Assembly: GCA_024654525.1 (NCBI GenBank)
Contig: JANLHI010000002.1
Span: forward strand, 1 to 64,000
Origin: Patescibacteria group bacterium
GTDB lineage: Bacteria > Patescibacteria > Paceibacteria > UBA6257 > 2-01-FULL-56-20
Length of the DNA: 64,000 nt
Reading direction: 5' to 3'
Shown: positions 16,013 to 24,261 of the stretch, piece after piece
Layout: each line of letters begins with the position of its first letter
Numbering within the stretch: the stretch's first letter is position 1
Notes under the pieces: model-generated
Databases searched by the model: none
Told to the model about the DNA's origin: nothing
Seen by the model: the letters and a program-made list of their open reading frames with translations, nothing else
Translations under genes and position numbers: made by a program

Positions 16013-16951
16013 GTGAAAGTAAAAGACTACGGAGTTGTGGTGGGGTTTTCGGTAAACCCCGAAGTCGTAGCAGTGTACGACTCAAGCGGAGGAGGAGAAA
16101 AACTGCCCTTAAAAGAAATAAGGGTTGACCTGAGTGGGTCAGCCGCAGATGTCGCGATTGCGGTGAATAAATTAGGACAACGATCTCTCCTTTTCGGATT
16201 CAAAGGTCCGGAGAACGGAGATGCAGGAGCACTTCTTAAGTCTGCGGTGCATAAGGCGGGAGTGGACTTTGTGCCACTTGAAGTGTTAAATAGCACAAGT
16301 ATCGCGGTACTCCCTGTAGATGAGGCGCATCCTTTACATGTAGTGGGACGGAAAGGAGATGTATGTCCTGAAAAAATAAAATCAGGACTTGCACGCATGA
16401 AGAATACGTTGTCAAAATCGATCGGTGCATGGCGTGTTGCCACTGGACTGCGATGTTCTGAAAAAGAATTCGCACAATCGCTGTTCAGTGAGGAGGGGTG
16501 TATCGGAAATAGGGTATTCAGCCCTAATCGAGCATTTTGCGACCTCAAAGAGAGGGAAGGGCTTTTCGAGTTGATAAAGAAAGTGGATTTACTCATCATG
16601 AATCGCTATGAATATGCCGGATGTGCGGTAAGTACTCCGGCTGAAATTCACAGAATGGGGCCGGCGGTTTTAATAGTAACCGAGGACGCCCAAGGAGGGT
16701 TTTACTCCATGAATGGCAGTATCCGGCGATTTGAGGCAATTCATTATCCATGCGAGCGCGCATATCCGACAGGCGCGGGAGATTGGTTCTTGGGCGGTCT
16801 TCTCTCTGAATTAATCGCAAAAAACATTCGGGAAGTTTCCGAGTTAACCGAAGGAGCACTCCAAGAATGTCTTTTATTCGCCGCAAAGGTTGCGGGGAAA
16901 AAAGTCACTATTCCGGGGAGCAGTCGAGGGCCTTCGCGGTCCGAGATCTAG
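16013..16951 (+). CDS. PfkB/ribokinase-family carbohydrate kinase
   Basis: LSGSAADVAIAVNKLGQRSLLFGF is the N-terminal PfkB signature and PTGAGDWFLGG the C-terminal one with the catalytic Asp. Between them VDLLIMNRYEYAG fits the sugar-kinase lid/core. It phosphorylates a sugar or nucleoside with ATP; the substrate cannot be assigned. GTG 16013 is chosen because AAGGAGGAGG ends about five bases upstream. This is the only gene of those whose start contexts I checked that has a full Shine-Dalgarno, which is odd given the 16S tail. Confidence 0.8.
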   Translation: MKVKDYGVVVGFSVNPEVVAVYDSSGGGEKLPLKEIRVDLSGSAADVAIAVNKLGQRSLLFGFKGPENGDAGALLKSAVHKAGVDFVPLEVLNSTSIAVLPVDEAHPLHVVGRKGDVCPEKIKSGLARMKNTLSKSIGAWRVATGLRCSEKEFAQSLFSEEGCIGNRVFSPNRAFCDLKEREGLFELIKKVDLLIMNRYEYAGCAVSTPAEIHRMGPAVLIVTEDAQGGFYSMNGSIRRFEAIHYPCERAYPTGAGDWFLGGLLSELIAKNIREVSELTEGALQECLLFAAKVAGKKVTIPGSSRGPSRSEI

Positions 16952-16972
16952 CTCGCGAGAATATCAAAACGA

Positions 16973-17007
16973 AAAGAGGCGCGCATAATCTTCGCGCCTC
17001 TTTGTAT
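16973..17007. terminator. Terminator between converging genes
   Basis: AAAGAGGCGCG / CGCGCCTCTTT perfect 11-bp arms with a nine-base loop, then a T-rich run; A-rich on the other side, so it may serve both strands. Confidence 0.85.
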
Positions 17008-17008
17008 T

Positions 17009-17644
17009 TTAAATGATATCAAGAATATTTCGGAGGTTGTTGATGACCGGGATTGATTTATAAGAAGAAGAGGGAGCATAAGGGGAATCTTTTGGATTGC
17101 TAAAAATAATATAACGCAATAAAGGATGTGCGTGCATAATGCGTTCAGTTTCTATTGCGTGGTCATTAATAAAAAAACTTCCTTCAGGAGGATCTAAATT
17201 TTTTAAAATATCTTCCTTAAAGTTTTGAACAATGTGAATCTCATCGAAAAAAGATTCGATGCCTGAATTGCGTATTTTAAAATACTGAAATTGTTCGATT
17301 CCTTTTGTAATCAAAATAAGGTGATGCCCTTTTTTACGCAATTCAGCGAGAACTTCTTTAGAGCCACCGACAAGGTGTTTGTCCAAGGAGGATGAAAGGA
17401 ATGCATATACATTCTCAAGAGAATTGATATAACCACTTTCGAGTAATTCTTTACTGTGTGAAAGTATGTCGTAATTTCCCTCATGGGATTTAATAAAAGA
17501 ATCGAAGGATTGCATAATGGTATTCTTATTCCCACCGCATGAATTGAGTACGGAAAATATATCCTTTTTTAATTCAGTAGTGTTAAAAAGAGTATGATCA
17601 AGATCAAACATGACAAACGGATTTTTGGAGTGGTTGCGAGTCAT
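17009..17644 (-). CDS. HAD-superfamily hydrolase
   Basis: FVMFDLDHTLFNT is motif I with the nucleophile Asp and the acid Asp two residues on. LILITKG is motif II (Thr), and a Lys (FKEDILKNL) and Asp (FINDHAIE) sit where motifs III/IV are expected. The cap region lies between residues 20 and 100. It is most likely a small-molecule phosphatase of the phosphoglycolate-phosphatase type. It converges on the PfkB kinase and shares its terminator. Confidence 0.8.
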   Translation of the reverse strand: MTRNHSKNPFVMFDLDHTLFNTTELKKDIFSVLNSCGGNKNTIMQSFDSFIKSHEGNYDILSHSKELLESGYINSLENVYAFLSSSLDKHLVGGSKEVLAELRKKGHHLILITKGIEQFQYFKIRNSGIESFFDEIHIVQNFKEDILKNLDPPEGSFFINDHAIETERIMHAHPLLRYIIFSNPKDSPYAPSSSYKSIPVINNLRNILDII

Positions 17645-17686
17645 GAGGGTATATTTTTCCTGTCATTATAATTGATTCTCTGGGGA

Positions 17687-17714
17687 TTGACACTCTTTAT
17701 TTTCTCTATATAAT
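17687..17714 (+). promoter_or_regulatory. 16S rRNA promoter
   Basis: Consensus TTGACA (17687-17692) and TATAAT (17709-17714), spacer 16. The RNA would start near 17721, giving a 235-base leader before the mature 16S. Confidence 0.85.
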
Positions 17715-17868
17715 CAAGTCTTGCTATGGGTTCGGTCTGACAGCTCTCCATAGAGTAGTAATGCTATGGGGGGTGGTTCTTGAATCATGGCACATGACTG
17801 ATGCTTGAAAAATTCCTTGCTGGTTCGTGATCTGGAACATGCACGGCAATATAAGAATAAAAAAGAGT

Positions 17869-17885
17869 TTTTTAGTTGTTCCAAT
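17869..17885 (+). promoter_or_regulatory. 16S leader arm of the processing stem
   Basis: TTTTTAGTTGTTCCAAT (17868-17884) is the exact reverse complement of ATTGGAACAACTAAAAA in the trailer (20109-20125). Such leader/trailer pairing forms the stalk cut by RNase III during 16S maturation. Confidence 0.75.
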
Positions 17886-18062
17886 ACGGTTTTGGTAGTT
17901 CCGTAAAAACTACATGTATTTCCGGTTTGGATTTTCACCTCGGTGGAATCCGAACTTTTTTTCGAGGATTTGATCCTGGTCCAGGATGAACGCTGGCGGC
18001 GTGGATAAGGCATGCAAGTCGAACGGTCAGATATCGGACCTCGGACGTCAGATTTCGGATGG

Positions 18063-18068
18063 TATACT
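18063..18068 (+). promoter_or_regulatory. -10 box for the intervening-sequence gene
   Basis: TATACT preceded by TGG (extended -10), ending six bases before ATG 18075; it would give a leaderless message independent of the rRNA promoter. Confidence 0.5.
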
Positions 18069-18074
18069 GGAATA

Positions 18075-18449
18075 ATGGATGTTACCGAATTGAGGATATA
18101 TGGAGATGCAATGAAGTTATTGCCGCAAGTATACACACTCGCAAAACAGCTTCCTAAAAGCGAGTTTGAACTCCGTTCTCAACTCTGTAATTCTGCAAAA
18201 GCTATTTCTGCTCAAATCGCAGAGGGATTCGCAAAAAAGGATTCGCAGGTTGAATTCAAGCGATTCTTGTTAATGGCACTCGGTTCTTCCGATGAGACAA
18301 TCACGCATTTAAGACAAATTCAAATCTTAAAATTTGAAGGTGTTGATCTTAAATTGTGTGGGTCTTTAGTCGAAGAATATCAATCCGAGTCAAAACAGAT
18401 CAATTCATTAATTCAGAAGATAAAAAACAATTCGAAATCTGGTATCTGA
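18075..18449 (+). CDS. Four-helix-bundle protein (S23/intervening-sequence family) inside the 16S gene
   Basis: The 124-residue protein has the family pattern: LRIYGDAMKLLPQVYTLAKQLPKSEFELRSQLCNSAKAISAQIAEGFAKKD, then FKRFLLMALGSSDETITHL. Proteins of this family are typically encoded in intervening sequences of 23S rRNA (Leptospira, Coxiella) and also elsewhere in CPR genomes; their role is unclear, probably nucleic-acid binding. ATG 18075 fits where similarity begins. The upstream in-frame extension to 18012 would read through the rRNA stem and is rejected. Confidence 0.85.
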   Translation: MDVTELRIYGDAMKLLPQVYTLAKQLPKSEFELRSQLCNSAKAISAQIAEGFAKKDSQVEFKRFLLMALGSSDETITHLRQIQILKFEGVDLKLCGSLVEEYQSESKQINSLIQKIKNNSKSGI

Positions 18450-19310
18450 TGTCTGAAGTCCGATATCTGACAGTGGCGAACGAGTTAGTAACACCCTAGT
18501 ACGTACCCCGAAGTCGGACATAGCTCATCGAAAGGTGAGGTAATTTCCGATAGTCCCAGCTTTCGCTTTTCGTTTCACGAAAAGCTATAGCGGGCAAGTC
18601 GCAAAACTTGCCTGTCCGTAGCTCACGTGGAACGCAGAGCGAAGGCTGGGTAAAGTCGCAAGACGCTTTGGGATCGGCTTAGGTCCGATCAGCTAGTTGG
18701 TGGGGTAATGGCCTACCAAGGCGATGACCGGTAGGGGAGGTGAGAGCCTGGCCCCCAACGACGGAACTGAGACACGGTCCGTACTCCTACGGGAGGCAGC
18801 AGTCGAGAATATTCGACAATGGGCGAAAGCCTGATCGAGCGACGCCGCGTGCAGGATGAAGGGCTTCGGTCTGTAAACTGCGGTAGTATGGCAACAACGC
18901 AAGTGAGTGCCATATGGAAAGAGGTGGGTAACTACGTGCCAGCACCAGCGGTAATACGTAGACCTCAAGCGTTATCCGGATTTATTGGGCGTAAAGAGCA
19001 TGTAGGAGGCGCGGTGCGTCTTTGGTTAAATCCCACTGCCTAACGGTGGAAATGCCAGAGATACGGCCGTGCTAGAGGAGGTTAGAGGTGCATGGAACTC
19101 ACGGTGTAGGGGTGAAATCCGTTGATATCGTGGGGAACACCAAAGGCGAAGGCAGTGCACTGGGACCTTCCTGACTCTGAGATGCGAAAGCGTGGGGAGC
19201 AAAAAGGATTAGATACCCTTGTAGTCCACGCCCTAAACGATGCCTGCTTGCTGTTTCGAGTATCGACCCTCGGAGTGGCGTAGCTAACGCGTTAAGCAGG
19301 CCGCCTGGGA

Positions 19311-19342
<32 letters not shown>

Positions 19343-19470
19343 AGACGGGGACTCGCACAAGCGGTGGAACATGAGGTTTAATTCGACGATAAGCGAGAAA
19401 CCTTACCAGGGCTTGAAATGTTTGTTGAAAGTCTGTGGAAACACGGACCCTCCCTTAAAAAGACAGCAAG

Positions 19471-19502
<32 letters not shown>

Positions 19503-19585
19503 CTTTGAAGTGTTCCCTTAAGTGGGGTAACGAGCGCAACCCCTATCGTGTGTTATATGTGTCACACGAAACTGCCCCCGCTAAA

Positions 19586-19661
19586 GTTCAGATGTTGGAA
19601 ATCAGATATCAGATGTCGGATGAAATTCCGAAATCTGATATCCGAAATCTGATATCCGATT
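19586..19661 (+). repeat. Second hairpin insertion in the 16S gene (V7 helix)
   Basis: Between CCCCCGCTAAA (19575-19585) and TTTAGCGGGGG (19662-19672) lies a hairpin with units ATATCAGATGTCGGA and CCGAAATCTGATATCCG (the latter motif appears twice). They belong to the same repeat family as the arms of the helix 6 insertion. Confidence 0.75.
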
Positions 19662-20108
19662 TTTAGCGGGGGAGGAAGGAGGGGACGACGTCAAATCCGC
19701 ATGGCCCTCTGATGCCCTGGGCCACACTCGTGTTACAATGAAGCCGACAATGCGTTGCGAACCCGTAAGGGGGAGCTAATCGTATCAAACGGTTTCTCAG
19801 TTCGGATTGAGGGCTGCAACTCGCCCTCATGAAGCTGGAATCGCTAGTAATCGCGGATCAGAACGCCGCGGTGAATACGTTCTCGAGTCCTGTACTCACC
19901 GCCCGTCACGCCAAGGGAGCCGGGAATGGGTAAAGCCTCGCAAGGGGTTAACTCAAATTCGGTGACATGGGCGAAGTCGTAACAAGGCACGCGTAGCGGA
20001 AGCTGTGCGTGGAACAATTAAACTATACGTCGTAATTTTTAGATTTTAGGTGATAGGTGTTGGATGAAATATTCTAAAACCTAAAACCTTCAACCTAAAA
20101 CTTATTTG

Positions 20109-20125
20109 ATTGGAACAACTAAAAA
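20109..20125 (+). promoter_or_regulatory. 16S trailer arm of the processing stem
   Basis: ATTGGAACAACTAAAAA, exact complement of the leader segment at 17868-17884. Just before it (20035-20103) are A/T-rich partial inverted repeats of TTTTAGGT / ACCTAAAA type. Confidence 0.75.
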
Positions 20126-20139
20126 GCTTTTATACTCCA

Positions 20140-20175
20140 GTGTCCGATATCAAATGTCGGGAAATGTGGTATACT
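20140..20175 (+). promoter_or_regulatory. Promoter with palindrome upstream of a receiver gene
   Basis: An extended -10 (TGGTATACT, 20167-20175) ends seven bases before ATG 20183. Just upstream is CCGATATCAAATGTCGG, a copy of the repeat unit found in the 16S insertions; it could be an operator or simply the same mobile repeat. Confidence 0.55.
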
Positions 20176-20182
20176 TTTTTAC

Positions 20183-20575
20183 ATGGCTGATTTGCAAAAC
20201 ACTATTATGGTCATCGAGGATGACCCGTTTCTTTCCTCTATATTAAAGGCTCGATTTGAAAAAGATGGGTTTCAAGTGATTCAAGCATTTAATGGAGAGG
20301 AGGCGCTTGCAAAGCTTCGTGAGTCGACGCCTGGAATTGTTATTTTGGATCTCATTATGCCGAAGATGTCGGGATTTGAGGTGCTTCAAGCAATTTCCCT
20401 TGACCCTCAGTTGAATAAGATTCCTGTGGTAGTGGTTTCAAACCTCGGACAACCGGGCGATATGGAAAAAGCAAAAGGGTTTGGTGCGATAGATTATTTT
20501 GTTAAAATGAGGATGTCGATTGATGAATTGATTGTAAAAATTCGAGATATTGTGACAAAAAACGGGATGAAGTAG
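20183..20575 (+). CDS. Response regulator, receiver domain only
   Basis: A CheY-like receiver: VIEDDPFLSS (acidic pair), IVILDLIMPKMSGFEVL (phospho-acceptor Asp), VVVSNLG and DYFVKMRMS (Lys). It has no output domain. In many CPR genomes similar receivers sit alone. It could be phosphorylated by the kinase at 13074 or another. The message is likely leaderless. The gene is followed after 73 bases by rplS, which has its own -10. Confidence 0.88.
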   Translation: MADLQNTIMVIEDDPFLSSILKARFEKDGFQVIQAFNGEEALAKLRESTPGIVILDLIMPKMSGFEVLQAISLDPQLNKIPVVVVSNLGQPGDMEKAKGFGAIDYFVKMRMSIDELIVKIRDIVTKNGMK

Positions 20576-20648
20576 GTTAAAGGCGGAAAATAAAACTGAT
20601 AGCAAAGAGACTTGCGAGTTATTCAATAATAAGTTATACATTACTCCC

Positions 20649-20948
20649 ATGGATGCAGAAACAATAAAGAAAATAAAACCGGGCGCGCGTGTTCGCGTTT
20701 TCGAGGAAAAAGGCTATTTTGAAGGCCTTGTAATCGCGCGAAAGCATGGTTCGGAAGTGGGATCGACATTTACCGTGCGCACGATTATTGCGGGCGTAGG
20801 TGTGGAAAAGGTATATCCTATTCATTCTCCTGCAATTGCAAAGATCAATATCATTTCTTCTCCGAAGAAAGTGCATACCTCAAAAATCTATTGGGTAAGA
20901 AAAGCATCGGGAGCGAAGATTAGGCAGCGGTTGGGAGTATCTCTATAG
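20649..20948 (+). CDS. rplS: Ribosomal protein bL19
   Basis: The core IKPGARVRVFEE...FEGLVIARKHGSEVGSTFTVRTIIAGVGVEKVYPIHSPAIAKI matches bL19, a large-subunit protein at the subunit interface. The product is 99 residues, slightly shorter than the usual 115, with the C-terminal helix ending early. A -10-like TATACA ends eight bases before the start. Confidence 0.95.
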   Translation: MDAETIKKIKPGARVRVFEEKGYFEGLVIARKHGSEVGSTFTVRTIIAGVGVEKVYPIHSPAIAKINIISSPKKVHTSKIYWVRKASGAKIRQRLGVSL

Positions 20949-20955
20949 TGTAGTT

Positions 20956-20999
20956 CAGAAAGGTTCAACCTTGCCATATGGCAAGGTTGAACCTTTCTG
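20956..20999 (+). terminator. Long perfect palindrome after rplS
   Basis: Arms of 22 bases (CAGAAAGGTTCAACCTTGCC... and its exact complement) form one long stem, followed by TTTCTG. Confidence 0.75.
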
Positions 21000-21010
21000 T
21001 TTCTGTGAGT

Positions 21011-21034
21011 AAGCCGCGAGAGCGGCTTTTTTTT
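21011..21034 (+). terminator. Second terminator
   Basis: AAGCCGC-GAGA-GCGGCTT followed by eight or more T. Confidence 0.85.
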
Positions 21035-21036
21035 GT

Positions 21037-21064
21037 TTGACATTTTTCACAAAAGTTTTATTAT
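21037..21064 (+). promoter_or_regulatory. Promoter of the membrane protein at 21103
   Basis: TTGACA (21037-21042), spacer 16, TATTAT (21059-21064); it begins within the T-run of the preceding terminator. Confidence 0.75.
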
Positions 21065-21102
21065 ATTCCCCATTGACCTTTAATAACTTAAATTGTGAAG
21101 AT

Positions 21103-21849
21103 ATGAAAAAATTCCTCTTGGTTCAGCTTAACCCTAACGGGGTAGCTGGGCATTTCTGGATGGGAATTGTGGGTTTGGTAATTACTGTAGGGGAGTCATT
21201 CCCCGGGTTTTTTCCAGATCCCCAATCCTTGTTAGTTCTCGCGGGTGTCGTGATTTTCGCGACTCTCCTCATCCCGGCGGGCGGTACTGATCGGGAAACG
21301 GAAGCCGATGTCTTGATTATAATGACGTTCGGTACGAGTGGTGTGTTCGGCGCCACTATAGGCGCGATGCTCACGTCTCTCGAAGGAATTTCTCCAAAAC
21401 TCCTCACACCATCCATGATATGGAGTATGACGCTGGTAATTCTGGTATGTAAATCGTACTGGAAATGTGGGTATCTTTCGCGGGAACTTCTCGCGAGGGT
21501 ATTTTCGAGTGTCAGGGTGAATGATTCAGTCCTTCACCTTATTGCATTCCTCGAGCGTCATAAGTTTCATGTCCGTGTAAGGAACCTCCGGCGGGCTATC
21601 CTCGACTTTGACGCAGAAGCCGTAGCGAAAACTTTCGATGGGTGGGTCGAGGGTAAGGTAAGATTTGCTTCGCTTGAAGCAATTCTTCGGCAAGAGGAAG
21701 CTTGGACGGAAAACATCGAGAATCTTTTCGTTCGGGCACGTGAGGATATCCTAAAACATATCACCTCGGGTGGGGAGAGCGTATCTCTCTCATCGGACTC
21801 GAAACCCGTTTCACGAGGGCGGGTGAAAATTCACCCCGCCCAGCAGTAA
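21103..21849 (+). CDS. Hypothetical membrane protein with cytosolic C-terminal half
   Basis: I do not recognise the family. The first 125 residues hold about four hydrophobic segments (FWMGIVGLVITVG, LLVLAGVVIFATLLIPAGG, VLIIMTFGTSGVFGATIGAML, MIWSMTLVILVC); the last 120 are charged and probably helical (FLERHKFHVRVRNLRR, EAILRQEEAWTENIENL) and end in a Lys/Arg/Pro tail. ATG 21103 is the natural start after the promoter; an upstream in-frame TTG lies inside the promoter itself. Between two terminators, so a single-gene unit. Confidence 0.65.
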   Translation: MKKFLLVQLNPNGVAGHFWMGIVGLVITVGESFPGFFPDPQSLLVLAGVVIFATLLIPAGGTDRETEADVLIIMTFGTSGVFGATIGAMLTSLEGISPKLLTPSMIWSMTLVILVCKSYWKCGYLSRELLARVFSSVRVNDSVLHLIAFLERHKFHVRVRNLRRAILDFDAEAVAKTFDGWVEGKVRFASLEAILRQEEAWTENIENLFVRAREDILKHITSGGESVSLSSDSKPVSRGRVKIHPAQQ

Positions 21850-21862
21850 AGAATTATTCATT

Positions 21863-21907
21863 GAAGTTCGCCCGACGCACCAAGCGCCCGGGCGACTTCT
21901 CTTTTTA
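21863..21907 (+). terminator. Terminator after the membrane protein
   Basis: GAAGTTCGCCCG / CGGGCGACTTC arms, then TCTTTTT. Confidence 0.8.
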
Positions 21908-21940
21908 GGGGTAATGTGGCATTATTGCACGTAAATAACC

Positions 21941-23071
21941 ATGAGGGAGAAACTACATAATTTTTTCCAGAATCCCACGACGTTTTGGGCAAAATTTGTG
22001 GAGGTGGTGATTATGGTACTTATCGTGGTTTCCGTCGCGATTGTCGGGACTGAATTTTTTTACCCCGAGATTTTCAAACAGTTTTATACTCCTTTTATAA
22101 TTATTGAGCATATTGCATTGGTGGTGTTTACCATAGAGTATGTGTTGCGCGTATTCACTGCGCCGCGAATTTTGCGATTTGCGGCGCGTCCGATGAGCAT
22201 TGTGGATTTTCTTGCAGTGTTTCCAAATTACCTTGAGTTTTTCCTTGCGATATTTCCGAACACCACGGCAATTCGGGCAGTCCGGATTATTCGATTATTC
22301 CGGTTCCTCCGTATTTTGAAGTTCTTCCGGTATAAGAGCTTTTTCGGGAGGATTTTCCGCTATCAAAACACCATCCTTGAACGCATCACACCAGTCCTTA
22401 TCTTTTTCATGGCGCTCAAAGGAGCAATATGGCTATTAGAGGTAAAGGGGTGGTGGATTTCCCGCGCAGAACTGGGAGAACTTTTTGCAATTATTGGTTT
22501 TGCACTGGGTATTATTTTGTCCCAGAAAATCGGGGTGAGTTACGACAAATTTATTCAGGTTGAAGAAGCCATAGTGCGCGTATATAGCAAACTTACGTCA
22601 CTCTCAACTCTTCTTGAGCGAAAAAATAAAGGAGGGGGTTCGGGAGAAGCATGTCGGACGTGGGGGAAGTCATTCCTTGACCTTCTTCAAAACGAATCCG
22701 ATGACCATGCCGCATTTTTCCAGGAAAGCCACAATTTATATGAAAAAATTGCCGAAGTAGAACCCAATCCATCGGAACTCGCGATACTTTATACAGATCT
22801 TGAAAGTGATGCATCGTTTGCGTTAAGTAAAAAGCACCGTCTCACTCCCAAGGCATATGATACATTGCTCAACCAAGCAACGGTGCTTTATCTTGCGTTG
22901 GTAGCCGTGTTCATTCCTGCAGGAACCGGCATGATATCGGTGATAGTCGCAACCTATGTGCTCTACGGAATGTACCGCCTCACCCAAGACCTCGATTCTA
23001 TCTTTGGCGGTGAATTTAATTTGATTAATATTGATGTATCTGAGCTCAAACGATTTGTAGGGAATGTGTAA
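21941..23071 (+). CDS. Voltage-sensor-like domain joined to a bestrophin-like (DUF4239-type) domain
   Basis: Residues 15-135 look like S1-S4 of a voltage-gated channel, with an S4 of Arg every third residue (RAVRIIRLFRFLRILKFFRY, about 112-131). There is no S5-pore-S6 with a selectivity filter. Instead residues 180-376 resemble the bestrophin-like DUF4239 family: a membrane helix (FAIIGFALGIILSQKIGVSYDKFIQVEEAIVRVY), a soluble helical stretch, then TVLYLALVAVFIPAGTGMISVIVATYVLYGMYRLTQDLDSIFGGEF. If right, this is a chimeric anion-channel-like protein. The second assignment rests on pattern only. Confidence 0.65.
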   Translation: MREKLHNFFQNPTTFWAKFVEVVIMVLIVVSVAIVGTEFFYPEIFKQFYTPFIIIEHIALVVFTIEYVLRVFTAPRILRFAARPMSIVDFLAVFPNYLEFFLAIFPNTTAIRAVRIIRLFRFLRILKFFRYKSFFGRIFRYQNTILERITPVLIFFMALKGAIWLLEVKGWWISRAELGELFAIIGFALGIILSQKIGVSYDKFIQVEEAIVRVYSKLTSLSTLLERKNKGGGSGEACRTWGKSFLDLLQNESDDHAAFFQESHNLYEKIAEVEPNPSELAILYTDLESDASFALSKKHRLTPKAYDTLLNQATVLYLALVAVFIPAGTGMISVIVATYVLYGMYRLTQDLDSIFGGEFNLINIDVSELKRFVGNV

Positions 23072-23091
23072 TAGCGTTGTGTAATATTCTT

Positions 23092-24117
23092 ATGCCAAAA
23101 AAAGAGAAAAAGAAGAATATCCTCATCCTCTTTTGCGGTGGGACGCTTGTAATGGAGGAGAATGAAAAAGGAGCACTTGAGACACCGTTAAAAGAGAAGG
23201 CAATCCGCACGCTTCTCTCGATGGAACCGAAACTCAAGAAAACCGCGAATCTCTTTGTGCATTATGTGGACAATATTGATAGTACGAACATGGAGCCGCG
23301 ACATTGGGATACCATGACAAGGGTGATTGCGAAGGAGTATCGCAAGTATGATGGGTTCGTAATCACGCATGGCACGGACACTATGGGATATACCGCAAGC
23401 GCACTTTCGTATTCTTTGCAGAATCTTGGGAAGCCGGTGGTGCTTACTGGCGCGCAGATTCCCGGCGCGAAAGTGGAAACCGATGCGCGCAGGAATTTTA
23501 TCAATGCGGTTTCGGTTGCGTGCATGAATATTGCGGGAGTAATGGTGGTTTTTGACGAAGAGATAATTCTTGGTGCGCGGGCATCAAAAGTATCGGAATC
23601 AAAGTTGAATGCATTTGAAACGATAAACTGGGATTTATTGGGAGAAATTCGGATAGATATTCGTTTAAGTAATGAGGCAAAAAAGCGACATTCCGGAGTG
23701 CTTGCACCAATGCCCGGATTTGAGGAAAATATCACTGTGGTAATGTTGGTGCCGGGAACTCCCGTAGAAATGCTTATGCGCCTTCTTGAAGACGGCGTGA
23801 AGGGGATGGTACTTCGCGGATACGGTCCGGGGAATATCGCCTATACATATCTCCCTGTAATCAAGCGAGCACGACAACTCAATGTGCCGATTGTGGTGGA
23901 TAGCCAATGTCTTGAAGGATCAACCTCAATGCACCTTTACGACGTGGGAAAACAGGCACTCGACAAGGGAGTTATTCAGGCATACGACATGAGCATTGAG
24001 AGCGTAGCAACCAAACTCATGTGGGCGCTCAAGCACGCAAAGAACTACGCCGAGGTGAAAAAAATTATGCATACGAACTACACCGGAGAAATCAATAAAG
24101 AAGGAAAAATCTATTAG
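23092..24117 (+). CDS. L-asparaginase (type I-like)
   Basis: ILILFCGGTLVM carries the first catalytic Thr, and ITHGTDTMGYTASALSY the second Thr-Asp pair; VVLTGAQIPG and GMVLRGYGPGN are further family signatures. It hydrolyses asparagine to aspartate and ammonia, in the cytosol since no signal peptide is seen. ATG 23092 is preferred over TTG 23077. It follows the channel-like gene after 20 bases and may be transcribed with it. Confidence 0.9.
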   Translation: MPKKEKKKNILILFCGGTLVMEENEKGALETPLKEKAIRTLLSMEPKLKKTANLFVHYVDNIDSTNMEPRHWDTMTRVIAKEYRKYDGFVITHGTDTMGYTASALSYSLQNLGKPVVLTGAQIPGAKVETDARRNFINAVSVACMNIAGVMVVFDEEIILGARASKVSESKLNAFETINWDLLGEIRIDIRLSNEAKKRHSGVLAPMPGFEENITVVMLVPGTPVEMLMRLLEDGVKGMVLRGYGPGNIAYTYLPVIKRARQLNVPIVVDSQCLEGSTSMHLYDVGKQALDKGVIQAYDMSIESVATKLMWALKHAKNYAEVKKIMHTNYTGEINKEGKIY

Positions 24118-24134
24118 AGAGATATCGCATTTTT

Positions 24135-24166
24135 AAAACCACCGTTGTATGCGCGGTGTTTTTTGT
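24135..24166 (+). terminator. Terminator after asparaginase
   Basis: AACCACCG / CGGTGTTTTTT around a short loop, with a T-run. Confidence 0.65.
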
Positions 24167-24261
24167 ATTTCCAAAGTCCGATGCGGAAATTTTATTTAAT
24201 TTCGCTTATAATCCAATTGGATTATAAGCGAATTCATATCTACACGAGTTTCTCAAAATGC

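Larger units (their letters stand above)
18027..18470 (+). repeat. Intervening sequence in 16S helix 6, hairpin-flanked
   Basis: The left arm (18027-18059, starting TCAGATATCGGAC) and right arm (18432-18470, ending GTCCGATATCTGA) are near-complete inverted repeats with one 6-base bulge, so the RNA would fold into a long helix with the coding region as its loop. This is the architecture of 23S intervening sequences that are cut out without splicing; a 16S V1 location is unusual. Confidence 0.85.
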
